Shown here piece after piece: positions 1 to 6,444 of a DNA stretch of 10,764 nt. Below the pieces are notes generated by a model. The model ran no database searches. It worked only from the letters and a program-made list of their open reading frames with translations, and was not told where the DNA came from. A program made the position numbers and the translations under genes. Within the stretch, counting starts at the first letter, position 1, and every line of letters starts with the position of its first letter. The stretch is from Desulfobacterales bacterium (GTDB lineage: Bacteria > Desulfobacterota > Desulfobacteria > Desulfobacterales > RPRI01): NCBI GenBank assembly GCA_030689795.1, contig JAUYEO010000351.1:1-10764 (forward strand), given 5' to 3'.

Positions 1-112
1 TTAACGCTCAGTTCCTTAAAAATCTATTCCCCAAAAATCTCAAATCCGTTCGCATATGACTTTTTACGAGAGCATCAAATATCGATTCAACAAAAACCGG
101 GTCACATGATAT

Positions 113-1285
113 TTGAAAAAATCTGACTCATATAATTTTGATGAAATCATCGGCAGGCGCGGCACATCCAGCATGAAATGGGATAAATACAGCGGAAGGG
201 ATGTTATTCCGCTATGGGTTGCCGACATGGATTTTTGCTCTCCGACTGCCGTTATCGATGCTTTAAATAAAAGGATTAAGCATGGTATATTCGGCTATAC
301 TTTGCCCCCGGATGAGCTTTCCGGAATTGTTATTTCCATGCTTGAGGAAGAATACGGATGGAAAATCGAAAAAGAGTGGATAGTATGGCTGCCGGGAATT
401 GTGACAGGTCTTAACGTGGTGTGCAGGGCGGTTGGTGAAGACGGGGATGATGTTATGACCGCTGTTCCGGTATATCCTCCTTTTCTCACAGCTCCGGCAA
501 ACTCCCGCAGGAACCTTATAAAGACGCATCTTGTAGAAACAAATGGTAAATGGGGATTTGATTTTGAAAGCATGGAAAAAGCGATAACGAAGCGCACACG
601 CCTTTTTCTGCTCTGTAACCCCCACAATCCTGTCGGGCGTGTTTATAACCGTGATGAACTTAACTCTCTTGCTTCAATCTGTTCAAGACACGATATTATT
701 ATAAGTTCCGACGAGATACATTGCGGACTCCTGCTGGACAAACAAAAGCGTCATATTCCAACCGCAACCCTTTCACCGGAAACAGCAAACCGCACAGTAA
801 CACTGATGGCTCCCAGCAAAACTTTCAATGTGCCGGGTCTAGGCTGTTCATTTGCCGTAATTTCAAACACGGATTTAAGGAAGCGTTTTACAAAAGCAAT
901 GACCGGAATAGTGCCGAGGGTGAACACTCTGGGCTATACAGCCGCAACTGCAGCGTACAGGGAGAGACATGAATGGCACAGAGCGCTTCTTAAGTATCTG
1001 AAGGCAAACCGCGATTTTGTTCTTGATTCGGTGAACAGAATGCCCGGCCTTTCTGCGGGAGAGGTTGAAGCGACATACCTTGCGTGGATTGATACAAGAA
1101 AGAGCGGCATAGAAGATCCAGCCAGATTTTTTGAAGATGCGGGTGTCGGACTTTCTGACGGGAAGGAATTCGGGACTCCCGGTTTTGTGAGGCTCAATTT
1201 CGGATGTTCGCGTTCTCTGCTTGCCAACGCGCTTGAAAGAATGGCAACTGCTGTTGAAAGCGGATCACGTACCACCAAACTATAA
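113..1285 (+). CDS. MalY/PatB-family PLP-dependent C-S lyase / aminotransferase
   Basis: A 390-aa fold-type I PLP enzyme of the MalY/PatB branch, which cleaves cystathionine or cysteine-type C-S bonds (cystathionine beta-lyase activity) in the cytoplasm. Visible hallmarks are the family N-terminus (FDEIIGRRGTSSMKWD, residues 9-24), WVADMDF (35-41), the substrate-side YPPF (121-124), NPHNPVGR (169-176), DEIH (200-203, with Asp200 expected to contact the PLP ring nitrogen) and SKTFNVPGLG (235-244), where Lys236 should be the Schiff-base lysine. The length is normal for the family. The start is TTG at 113. The nearby ATG at 106 is out of frame and stops after six codons, and family alignment puts the N-terminus at this TTG. 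No clear Shine-Dalgarno sequence is seen. The next gene begins 13 nt downstream, so co-transcription is plausible. Exact substrate (lyase versus aminotransferase) cannot be told from sequence alone. Confidence 0.93.
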   Translation: MKKSDSYNFDEIIGRRGTSSMKWDKYSGRDVIPLWVADMDFCSPTAVIDALNKRIKHGIFGYTLPPDELSGIVISMLEEEYGWKIEKEWIVWLPGIVTGLNVVCRAVGEDGDDVMTAVPVYPPFLTAPANSRRNLIKTHLVETNGKWGFDFESMEKAITKRTRLFLLCNPHNPVGRVYNRDELNSLASICSRHDIIISSDEIHCGLLLDKQKRHIPTATLSPETANRTVTLMAPSKTFNVPGLGCSFAVISNTDLRKRFTKAMTGIVPRVNTLGYTAATAAYRERHEWHRALLKYLKANRDFVLDSVNRMPGLSAGEVEATYLAWIDTRKSGIEDPARFFEDAGVGLSDGKEFGTPGFVRLNFGCSRSLLANALERMATAVESGSRTTKL

Positions 1286-1298
1286 AACAAAGACCATA

Positions 1299-2438
1299 AT
1301 GTTTAAGTATCAGGAAACAAACAGGTATTTTGCCCAGATTTCAAACGGACTCGAAGATATGGGCACCCTGGAACTGGAGGAGCTTGGCGCGAAAGAGATA
1401 CATCCCGCTTACAGGGGTATCTACTTTGAAGCTGATAAGAGAATATTATACCGGATAAATTATTCATCCCGTTTGATTACACGCGTGCTTGCGCCGCTTC
1501 TTGCTTTTAAGTGTGAGACAGCAGAAATTCTGTATAAAACTGCAAAAAACATCGACTGGCCCGCCATCTTTTCTGTAAGAAACACCTTCGCAGTATTTGC
1601 AACAGTTTCAAACAGCAAAATAACACATTCCCAGTATGCCGGCCTTCGCTTGAAAGACTCGATTGCGGATTTTTTCAGAGACAATTTCGGAAAAAGGCCA
1701 AACGTTGACCCGGACAATCCTGATGTCTGGATCAACCTGCATATAGAAAATGACAGGGCAACAATAGGGATTGATACTTCCGGAGGATCCCTTCACAGAA
1801 GAGGATACAGAGGGGAAACCGTAAAGGCCCCGATACAGGAAACGGTTGCGGCCGCAATCATAAGGCTGACCGGTTGGGACGGGGATAAGCCGTTTTATGA
1901 TCCGATGTGCGGTTCCGGGACTCTTCTCTGTGAATCCCTCATGCATTATTGCCGTATTCCCTCAGGCATTCTGAGGAATAAATTTGGTTTCCAGATGCTT
2001 CCGGATTTTGATGCCGGAATATGGGAATCTGTGAAAGAAGAAGCTTCAAAAAGTATGCGTTCTATTCCGGCGGGATTGATTTCCGGAAGTGACATTTCAA
2101 AAGAGGCCGTTTATACCGCGAGAGAAAATATAAAAGCGCTTACATACGGAGACAAAATATCCTTAAAAGTAACCGATTTTAAAAAAATTCCTGAACTGAG
2201 CGGTTATGCGATTGTCTCCAATCCTCCTTACGGAATCCGGATGGAGAGCAAAGATGGAATAGAAGACTTTTATAAATTCCTGGGAGATTTTCTGAAGCAG
2301 CGCTGCAAAGGCTCTGTCGCTTATATCTATTTCGGGAACAGAGAGTTAATAAAAAAAACAGGACTTAAACCTTCATGGAAAAAACCCCTTATAAGCGGCG
2401 GGCTTGACGGAAGGCTTGTAAAATACGAACTTTACTAA
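1299..2438 (+). CDS. THUMP-domain class I SAM-dependent 23S rRNA methyltransferase (RlmL/YpsC type)
   Basis: A 379-aa RNA methyltransferase. A ferredoxin-like/THUMP N-terminal half (about 1-160) should bind RNA, and a Rossmann-fold methyltransferase half (about 165-379) carries the chemistry. The sequence shows HRRGYR (166-171), the SAM-binding motif DPMCGSGT (201-208), an acidic SAM contact at GSD (263-265) and the catalytic NPPYG (308-312) typical of N2-guanine/N6-adenine methyltransferases. In E. coli the matching domain is the N-terminal half of RlmL (m2G2445 of 23S rRNA). Here it stands alone without the RlmK half, as in B. subtilis YpsC. The ATG at 1299 is preferred over the in-frame ATG at 1221: the 26 extra residues would overlap the previous gene by 65 nt and do not look like the family, whose N-terminus matches FKYQETNRYFAQISNGLEDM. 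The ribosome binding site is weak. Confidence 0.92.
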   Translation: MFKYQETNRYFAQISNGLEDMGTLELEELGAKEIHPAYRGIYFEADKRILYRINYSSRLITRVLAPLLAFKCETAEILYKTAKNIDWPAIFSVRNTFAVFATVSNSKITHSQYAGLRLKDSIADFFRDNFGKRPNVDPDNPDVWINLHIENDRATIGIDTSGGSLHRRGYRGETVKAPIQETVAAAIIRLTGWDGDKPFYDPMCGSGTLLCESLMHYCRIPSGILRNKFGFQMLPDFDAGIWESVKEEASKSMRSIPAGLISGSDISKEAVYTARENIKALTYGDKISLKVTDFKKIPELSGYAIVSNPPYGIRMESKDGIEDFYKFLGDFLKQRCKGSVAYIYFGNRELIKKTGLKPSWKKPLISGGLDGRLVKYELY

Positions 2439-2513
2439 AAGAACTCAGAATTCGGTGGGTTAAGGGTACAAGTAGAAAATAGAAGGCATACATCTTCAGT
2501 TGGGGGGTGAATC

Positions 2514-2912
2514 ATGGGTATCTTAAAGAAAATATTCGGAATATGTGAAACAAAAAAGCCGGAAGATCCCGGTTGCTGGATTATTTCCGGCGGGCGTGTT
2601 GAGATCGATTTAAAGCGTGCCGGAGAACTTTCAAGGCAGGGCGGCGCCATAAGGCTTGAAGGGAAAAGCCTTGCGGACAGGATACTTGTGATCAGGGGTG
2701 ATAATGGCCTGTTTTATGCGTACAAAAACAAGTGCACCCACATGGGGAGGCGAATCGATCCTGTTTCCGGCAGTCAGTATATCAGGTGCTGCAGTGTCAT
2801 GGGGTCAAGATTCGGCGTTACAGGAGAGGTTGCCTCCGGTCCGGCAAAAGGGGCTTTAAAAATTTTTAAAGTTAAAATTGAGGATAATAAGCTTAATATT
2901 TACATATCCTGA
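2514..2912 (+). CDS. Rieske [2Fe-2S]-like small protein with a substituted second ligand motif
   Basis: A 132-aa protein with no signal peptide. Residues about 44-132 match a Rieske ferredoxin domain: a beta-rich segment (ILVIRGDNGLFYAYKNK), then C74-T-H76, and 16 residues later C93-S-V-M96-G-S-R-F followed by GVTGEV and the closing strands. A working Rieske centre uses C-x-H plus C-x2-H. Here the second histidine is Met96, so normal 2Fe-2S coordination is doubtful. An extra Cys92 precedes C93, and Cys11 and Cys21 lie in the N-terminal part. The N-terminal 40 residues are not recognised. The start at 2514 follows a G-rich ribosome binding site (about 2502-2508). It lies 75 nt after the methyltransferase. 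Function would be small electron transfer or a redox-sensing/structural relic. The fold call is solid; the cofactor is uncertain. Confidence 0.75.
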   Translation: MGILKKIFGICETKKPEDPGCWIISGGRVEIDLKRAGELSRQGGAIRLEGKSLADRILVIRGDNGLFYAYKNKCTHMGRRIDPVSGSQYIRCCSVMGSRFGVTGEVASGPAKGALKIFKVKIEDNKLNIYIS

Positions 2913-3235
2913 TTAATTTATTGTTGGTATTTAAGATAGTTATGATATATTGTTTGCGGATGAATATTTTCTGTTGATGATGCATCCTTATTTTTCCGGG
3001 GTTCAGCAAATATATATTGATTTTTAGGCAGTGAAGAATTAGAATTCAGCCTCAAGAGTTTAGGATTATATAAATGATGCATATACTAAATACGAACCCA
3101 CCGCAAACGAAGCAAGGTGTTCAACAATTTTCATGTTAATATTTCACAAATAATTTATGCATATCGTCACTTACAGATAAATTAAAAACGTTGTAGAAGT
3201 TGAGCAAATGTATTTAATGTTAAGAGGAGGTAACA
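2913..3235 (+). other. AT-rich intergenic region upstream of the large repeat gene
   Basis: This 323-nt stretch separates the Rieske-like gene from the 972-aa repeat protein gene. I see no coding region with a credible ribosome binding site and no terminator with a U-tract after the Rieske-like gene. The part that can be interpreted is the distal section: a 47-nt block (3129-3175) shared with the promoter region of the second repeat gene, and a strong Shine-Dalgarno sequence GAGGAGG at 3224-3230, five nt before the ATG at 3236. The change from housekeeping genes to the secreted-repeat locus happens here. Confidence 0.6.
3129..3175 (+). promoter_or_regulatory. Upstream block shared by the two repeat genes, with a degenerate CRP/FNR-like site (copy A)
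   Basis: This block aligns without gaps to 6320-6366 upstream of the second repeat gene: 19 of the first 21 bases match (core AATATTTCACAA at 3138-3149), and about 32 of 47 overall. At the same offset, copy A carries TATGC-N6-TCACT (3156-3171), a weak version of the perfect TGTGA-N6-TCACA in copy B. None of the six spacer bases match between copies while most half-site bases do, the pattern expected of a protein-binding palindrome. The block ends about 60 nt before the start codon. The regulator assignment is inference. Confidence 0.5.
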
Positions 3236-6154
3236 ATGAAAGATATCCAAAAAACAATCATTACGGCAATGGTCTGCCTTTTGTTGAGTTCAACTTTCGC
3301 TTTTGCCGGTTCGGATATAAAAGGCGCTGTCATAAATACATCGAATACAAAGAACAAGGTTAATGTTGCTGTTGGTTCAAACAGTAAGGCAAATCTTGAT
3401 TCGGTGAATATAAAAAACAGCAGTGTTACGGGCGCGGTTGTTAATACACCTGCCGGGAAAACCTCCGTTAATGTTGCCGTAGGAAGCGACAACAAGGCGA
3501 ATCTCAGTTCCGTAAACATGGAGTCAAGCAGCGTTAAGGGCGCTGTTATAAATACTTCGGCCGGGCAGACCAGTATAAATGTGGCGGTTGGAAGTGGTAA
3601 TACTGCAAACCTGGGAGCTACAAATATGAAAGGGAGCGATGTTAAAGGCGCCGTGATCAACACTGCTGCCGGTAAAGTGCTGACTAATGTGGCTGTCGGC
3701 AAGGATAATAAAGCGAGCCTTGGAGCAGTCAACATGGATGGGACCAGCGTAAAGGGAGCTGTGATTAATACTGCGGCCGGTGCCGTTTTGACAAATGTTG
3801 CTGTCGGGGCAGGAAATAAAGCAAACCTGGGCGCTGTGGATACCAAGGGTGGCGATATTAAAGGAGCTGTCATAAACACCGCTGCCGGAAAAGTTCTGAC
3901 AAATGTTGCCCTCGGGAAAGACAACACCGCAAGTCTCGGCGCGACCGACCTGAAGGGGAGTAATGTAAAAGGCGCCGTGATCAATACTGCAGCCGGGCAG
4001 GTTCTCACGAACGTGGCTCTCGGGAAAGACAACACTGCGAAGCTCGGAGCCGTCGATATGAAAGGGAGCGATGTAAAGGGAGTTGTGGTCAATACGGCAG
4101 CAGGCCAGGTTCTGACGAACGTTGCTCTCGGAGCCGGCAATAAAGCAAGTCTCGGCGCGACCGACCTGAAGGGGAGTAATGTAAAGGGAGCCGTGATAAA
4201 CACGGCAGGCGGGCAGGTTCTAACGAACGTGGCTCTCGGGAAAGACAACACTGCGAAACTTGGTGCGACCGATATGAAGGGTAGCGATGTAAAGGGCGCC
4301 GTAATCAATACGGCAGGCGGCCAGGTTCTAACGAACGTAGCACTCGGAGCCGGCAATAAGGCAAGTCTCGGCGCGACCGATTTGAAGGGTAGCAATGTAA
4401 AGGGTGCCGTGATTAATACGGCAGCTGGACAGGTTCTGACGAATGTGGCCCTCGGGAAAGACAACACCGCGAAACTCGGAGCCGTCGATATGAAGGGTAG
4501 CGATGTAAAGGGAGCTGTGATCAATACGGCAGCAGGCCAGGTGGTAACAAACGTTGCTCTGGGAGCGGGAAATAAGGCAAATCTTGGGGCTGTAGATATG
4601 CAGGGAAGTAGTCTTAAAGGCGCGATTGTAAATACGGCGGCAGGCCGGACGTTGACGAATGTTGCAATCGGAAAAGACAACAAAGCCGGCCTTGCAGCAG
4701 TTGATCTTAAGGGCAGCGATGTGAAGGGTGCTATAGTAAATACCGCGGCTGGAGCTGCTGTAACGAACGTTGCGATCGGTCAGGGCAACAAGGCAAACCT
4801 GGCAGCAGTTGATATGAAAAACAGTTCAATGAAAGGTGCTATAGTAAATACCGCGGCAGGCGGGGCCGTAACAAATGTTGCTATCGGAAAAGATAATAAA
4901 GCCAGTCTGGCAGCAGTTGATATGAAGAGCAGCGATATGAAGGGCGCCATAGTCAACACGGCAGCAGGCGGAGCCGTGACGAACGTCGCGATCGGTCAGG
5001 GCAACAAGGCAAACCTGGCAGCAGTTGATATGAAAAACAGTTCCATGAAGGGCGCGATTGTCAACACGGCGGCAGGCGGAGCCGTAACAAATGTTGCAAT
5101 CGGAAAGGACAACAAAGCCGGTCTTGCTGCCGTGAATATGGAAGGCAGCAATGTCAAAGGCGCCATAGTCAACACTGCGGCAGGCGGGGCTGTAACAAAC
5201 GTTGCGATTGGGAGCAATAACAAGGCGAATCTGGCTGCTGTCGATATGAAAAACAGTTCAATGAAAGGCGCGATTGTCAATACGGCGGCAGGCGGAGCTG
5301 TGACAAATGTGGCGATCGGAAAGGACAACAAGGCTAATCTTGCGGCGGTTGAAATGAAGGGCAGCGATGTGAAGGGAAACATCGTAAACACAGCTGTAGG
5401 CGGAGCAGTCACGAATGTTGCGATAGGCAAAGGCAATAAAGCCAATCTTGCCAGTGTTAATATGGAAAACAGCAGCATGAAAGGCAACATTGTAAATACG
5501 GCGGCAGGCGGAGCCGTGACTAACGTTGCCATAGGCAGCAATTCCAAGGCGAATCTATCTTCGGTTGATATGAAAAACAGCAGCATGAAAGGCAATGTTG
5601 TAAACACTACGGCAGGTGGAGTTGTGACTAACGTTGCCATAGGCAGCAATTCCAAGGCGAATCTCTCCTCGGTTAACATGGAAAACAGCAATATGAAAGG
5701 GAATATTACGAACACAACAGTGGGGGGAGTCGTAACAAACGTTGCTGTCGGCAGTAATACCAAAGCGAATCTCGGTTCTGTTGACATGAAAAACAGCGAC
5801 GTGCAGGGCAATATCAGCAACAGAGCTGTAGGTGGTGTTATGACAAATGTTGCTGTAGGAAGCAATGCAAAGGCGAACCTGGGTTCTGTTGTTCTTGAAA
5901 ACAGCACTGTACGGGGTAATATTTCAAACAGGGTCAGCGGCGGCGCTGTAACCAATGTTGCGGTCGGATCAGGAGCCGAAGCGAATTCGGGTTCCGTTAT
6001 TGTTAAAAACCGTGGTATCGGCGGCGCAGGCACCAAGTCGGGACTGGGGGTTGTCGTAAATGATGTGAGAGTACCTTTCGGAGCAATCAGCGGGACAAAC
6101 ACAAATGTGGCTGTTGGAGGTAAATCCAACAAAAATTCGGTTGTTTATAAGTAA
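3236..6154 (+). CDS. Large secreted repeat protein with 25 tandem 36-residue units
   Basis: A 972-aa protein. Residues 1-24 form a Sec signal peptide (basic start, hydrophobic core AMVCLLLSSTFAFA, predicted cleavage AFA|GSD). Residues 30-929 are 25 uninterrupted 36-residue units of the form G[AN][VI][IV]NTxAGxxxTNVA[VLI]GxxNKANLxxVxMKxSxxK. A 43-residue non-repetitive C-terminal cap (930-972) ends in VVYK. Alternating hydrophobic/polar residues with conserved Asn, Gly and Ala suggest stacked beta-strands, as in a beta-solenoid or amyloid-type fold. The 25 units contain no Cys, His, Phe, Tyr or Trp. The segment NVAxGxxNxA recalls the curlin motif, but the Gln positions are Ala/Val, so it is not a standard curlin repeat. 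The start is fixed by GAGGAGG five nt upstream. Context with a CsgG/HfaB-like gene suggests a secreted structural or adhesive subunit; the function is not established. Confidence 0.88.
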   Translation: MKDIQKTIITAMVCLLLSSTFAFAGSDIKGAVINTSNTKNKVNVAVGSNSKANLDSVNIKNSSVTGAVVNTPAGKTSVNVAVGSDNKANLSSVNMESSSVKGAVINTSAGQTSINVAVGSGNTANLGATNMKGSDVKGAVINTAAGKVLTNVAVGKDNKASLGAVNMDGTSVKGAVINTAAGAVLTNVAVGAGNKANLGAVDTKGGDIKGAVINTAAGKVLTNVALGKDNTASLGATDLKGSNVKGAVINTAAGQVLTNVALGKDNTAKLGAVDMKGSDVKGVVVNTAAGQVLTNVALGAGNKASLGATDLKGSNVKGAVINTAGGQVLTNVALGKDNTAKLGATDMKGSDVKGAVINTAGGQVLTNVALGAGNKASLGATDLKGSNVKGAVINTAAGQVLTNVALGKDNTAKLGAVDMKGSDVKGAVINTAAGQVVTNVALGAGNKANLGAVDMQGSSLKGAIVNTAAGRTLTNVAIGKDNKAGLAAVDLKGSDVKGAIVNTAAGAAVTNVAIGQGNKANLAAVDMKNSSMKGAIVNTAAGGAVTNVAIGKDNKASLAAVDMKSSDMKGAIVNTAAGGAVTNVAIGQGNKANLAAVDMKNSSMKGAIVNTAAGGAVTNVAIGKDNKAGLAAVNMEGSNVKGAIVNTAAGGAVTNVAIGSNNKANLAAVDMKNSSMKGAIVNTAAGGAVTNVAIGKDNKANLAAVEMKGSDVKGNIVNTAVGGAVTNVAIGKGNKANLASVNMENSSMKGNIVNTAAGGAVTNVAIGSNSKANLSSVDMKNSSMKGNVVNTTAGGVVTNVAIGSNSKANLSSVNMENSNMKGNITNTTVGGVVTNVAVGSNTKANLGSVDMKNSDVQGNISNRAVGGVMTNVAVGSNAKANLGSVVLENSTVRGNISNRVSGGAVTNVAVGSGAEANSGSVIVKNRGIGGAGTKSGLGVVVNDVRVPFGAISGTNTNVAVGGKSNKNSVVYK
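3323..6022 (+). repeat. Tandem array of 25 coding repeats, 108 bp each
   Basis: The 25 units are in phase with the reading frame and have no insertions or deletions: all are exactly 36 codons. Units 1-5 and 20-25 are diverged. The centre is more homogeneous and shows a two-unit (216-bp) higher-order period. For example, 3929-3969 is identical to 4145-4185 (41 nt), and 4772-4827 is identical to 4988-5043 (56 nt); both pairs are offset by exactly 216. In units 6-12 the motif after NVALG alternates between KDNT and AGNK. In units 13-19 it alternates between KDNK and QGNK or SNNK. This points to growth by duplication of two-unit blocks. Confidence 0.95.
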
Positions 6155-6163
6155 TGGATAAGG

Positions 6164-6211
6164 ACTCAGGTGTTTTATGATCTTAATTTTAAGGTCATAA
6201 AACACCTGAGT
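6164..6211 (+). terminator. Near-perfect 48-nt palindromic hairpin after the large repeat gene, no U-tract
   Basis: The left arm 6164-6180 and right arm 6195-6211 are perfect 17-bp complements (ACTCAGGTGTTTTATGA and its reverse complement). The inner 14 nt continue pairing with one G-U and then CTTAA/TTAAG around a tiny loop. It starts nine nt after the stop codon. It is followed by ATAGGAAGG, not a run of T, so it is not a textbook intrinsic terminator. It may serve as a 3'-end stabilising structure, a partial terminator or a Rho-dependent end. The hairpin is certain; its role is inferred. Confidence 0.6.
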
Positions 6212-6319
6212 ATAGGAAGGGCGGCGGGTTATTTATTTGCAAAAAGAACAATTTTATGCTTTATGCTGGACTTGCGCATAGAAAGGAGTGCATTTAAATA
6301 AATAAAAAAAAGATGGCCA

Positions 6320-6366
6320 TTTCAAGTGAATATTTCACAATTAAAATGTGAGATGATTCACAGACA
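6320..6366 (+). promoter_or_regulatory. Shared upstream block (copy B) with a perfect CRP/FNR-type palindrome
   Basis: This is the second copy of the block at 3129-3175. It contains GTGAA-TAT-TTCAC (6326-6338) and, at 6347-6362, TGTGA-GATGAT-TCACA, an exact match to the CRP half-site arrangement TGTGA-N6-TCACA. A -10-like hexamer TTAAAT lies at 6384-6389. If it is used, transcription would start near 6396 and the palindrome centre would sit at -41.5, the class II activator position, leaving a leader of about 49 nt. CRP/FNR-family regulators are common in proteobacteria; which one would bind, and with what ligand, cannot be said. Confidence 0.6.
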
Positions 6367-6430
6367 ACAACATCTATAAGTAGTTAAATAAACACAAGAT
6401 TGGGGTATTGTAATTTAACAAAAACAAACA

Positions 6431-6436
6431 AGGAGG
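6431..6436 (+). promoter_or_regulatory. Shine-Dalgarno site that sets the start of the short repeat protein
   Basis: AGGAGG lies eight nt before the ATG at 6445. This supports 6445 over the in-frame TTG at 6400, which has no ribosome binding site and would put 15 non-signal-like residues ahead of a good signal peptide. Confidence 0.85.
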
Positions 6437-6444
6437 CAGGCAAA

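Noticed and set aside
1..112. Possible end of a minus-strand gene at the window edge (TTA at position 1).
   Set aside because: That frame meets another stop within a few codons and no other frame is supported. I see no feature in these bases.
2453..3104. Inverted 9-mer CGGTGGGTT/AACCCACCG flanking the Rieske-like gene, as a possible mobile-element boundary.
   Set aside because: A 9-bp inverted match across about 600 bp is expected by chance, and there is no transposase or target-site duplication.
3220..6132. Two long open frames on the minus strand across the large repeat gene (3220-4683 and 4996-6132).
   Set aside because: They are by-products of repeated codon choices in the + strand array: repetitive Pro/Ala/Phe-rich translations, no ribosome binding sites, and full overlap with a well-supported secreted protein.
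3236..6154. Assigning the repeat protein directly as a curlin (CsgA).
   Set aside because: The curlin Gln and Ser positions are not kept, and the unit is 36 residues rather than about 22. Only the NxAxGxxNxA segment is reminiscent.
6312..6350. Very short open frame (ATG GCC ATT ...) in the leader of the short repeat gene.
   Set aside because: Twelve codons with no ribosome binding site at proper spacing, and it overlaps the conserved regulatory block, which explains the sequence better.
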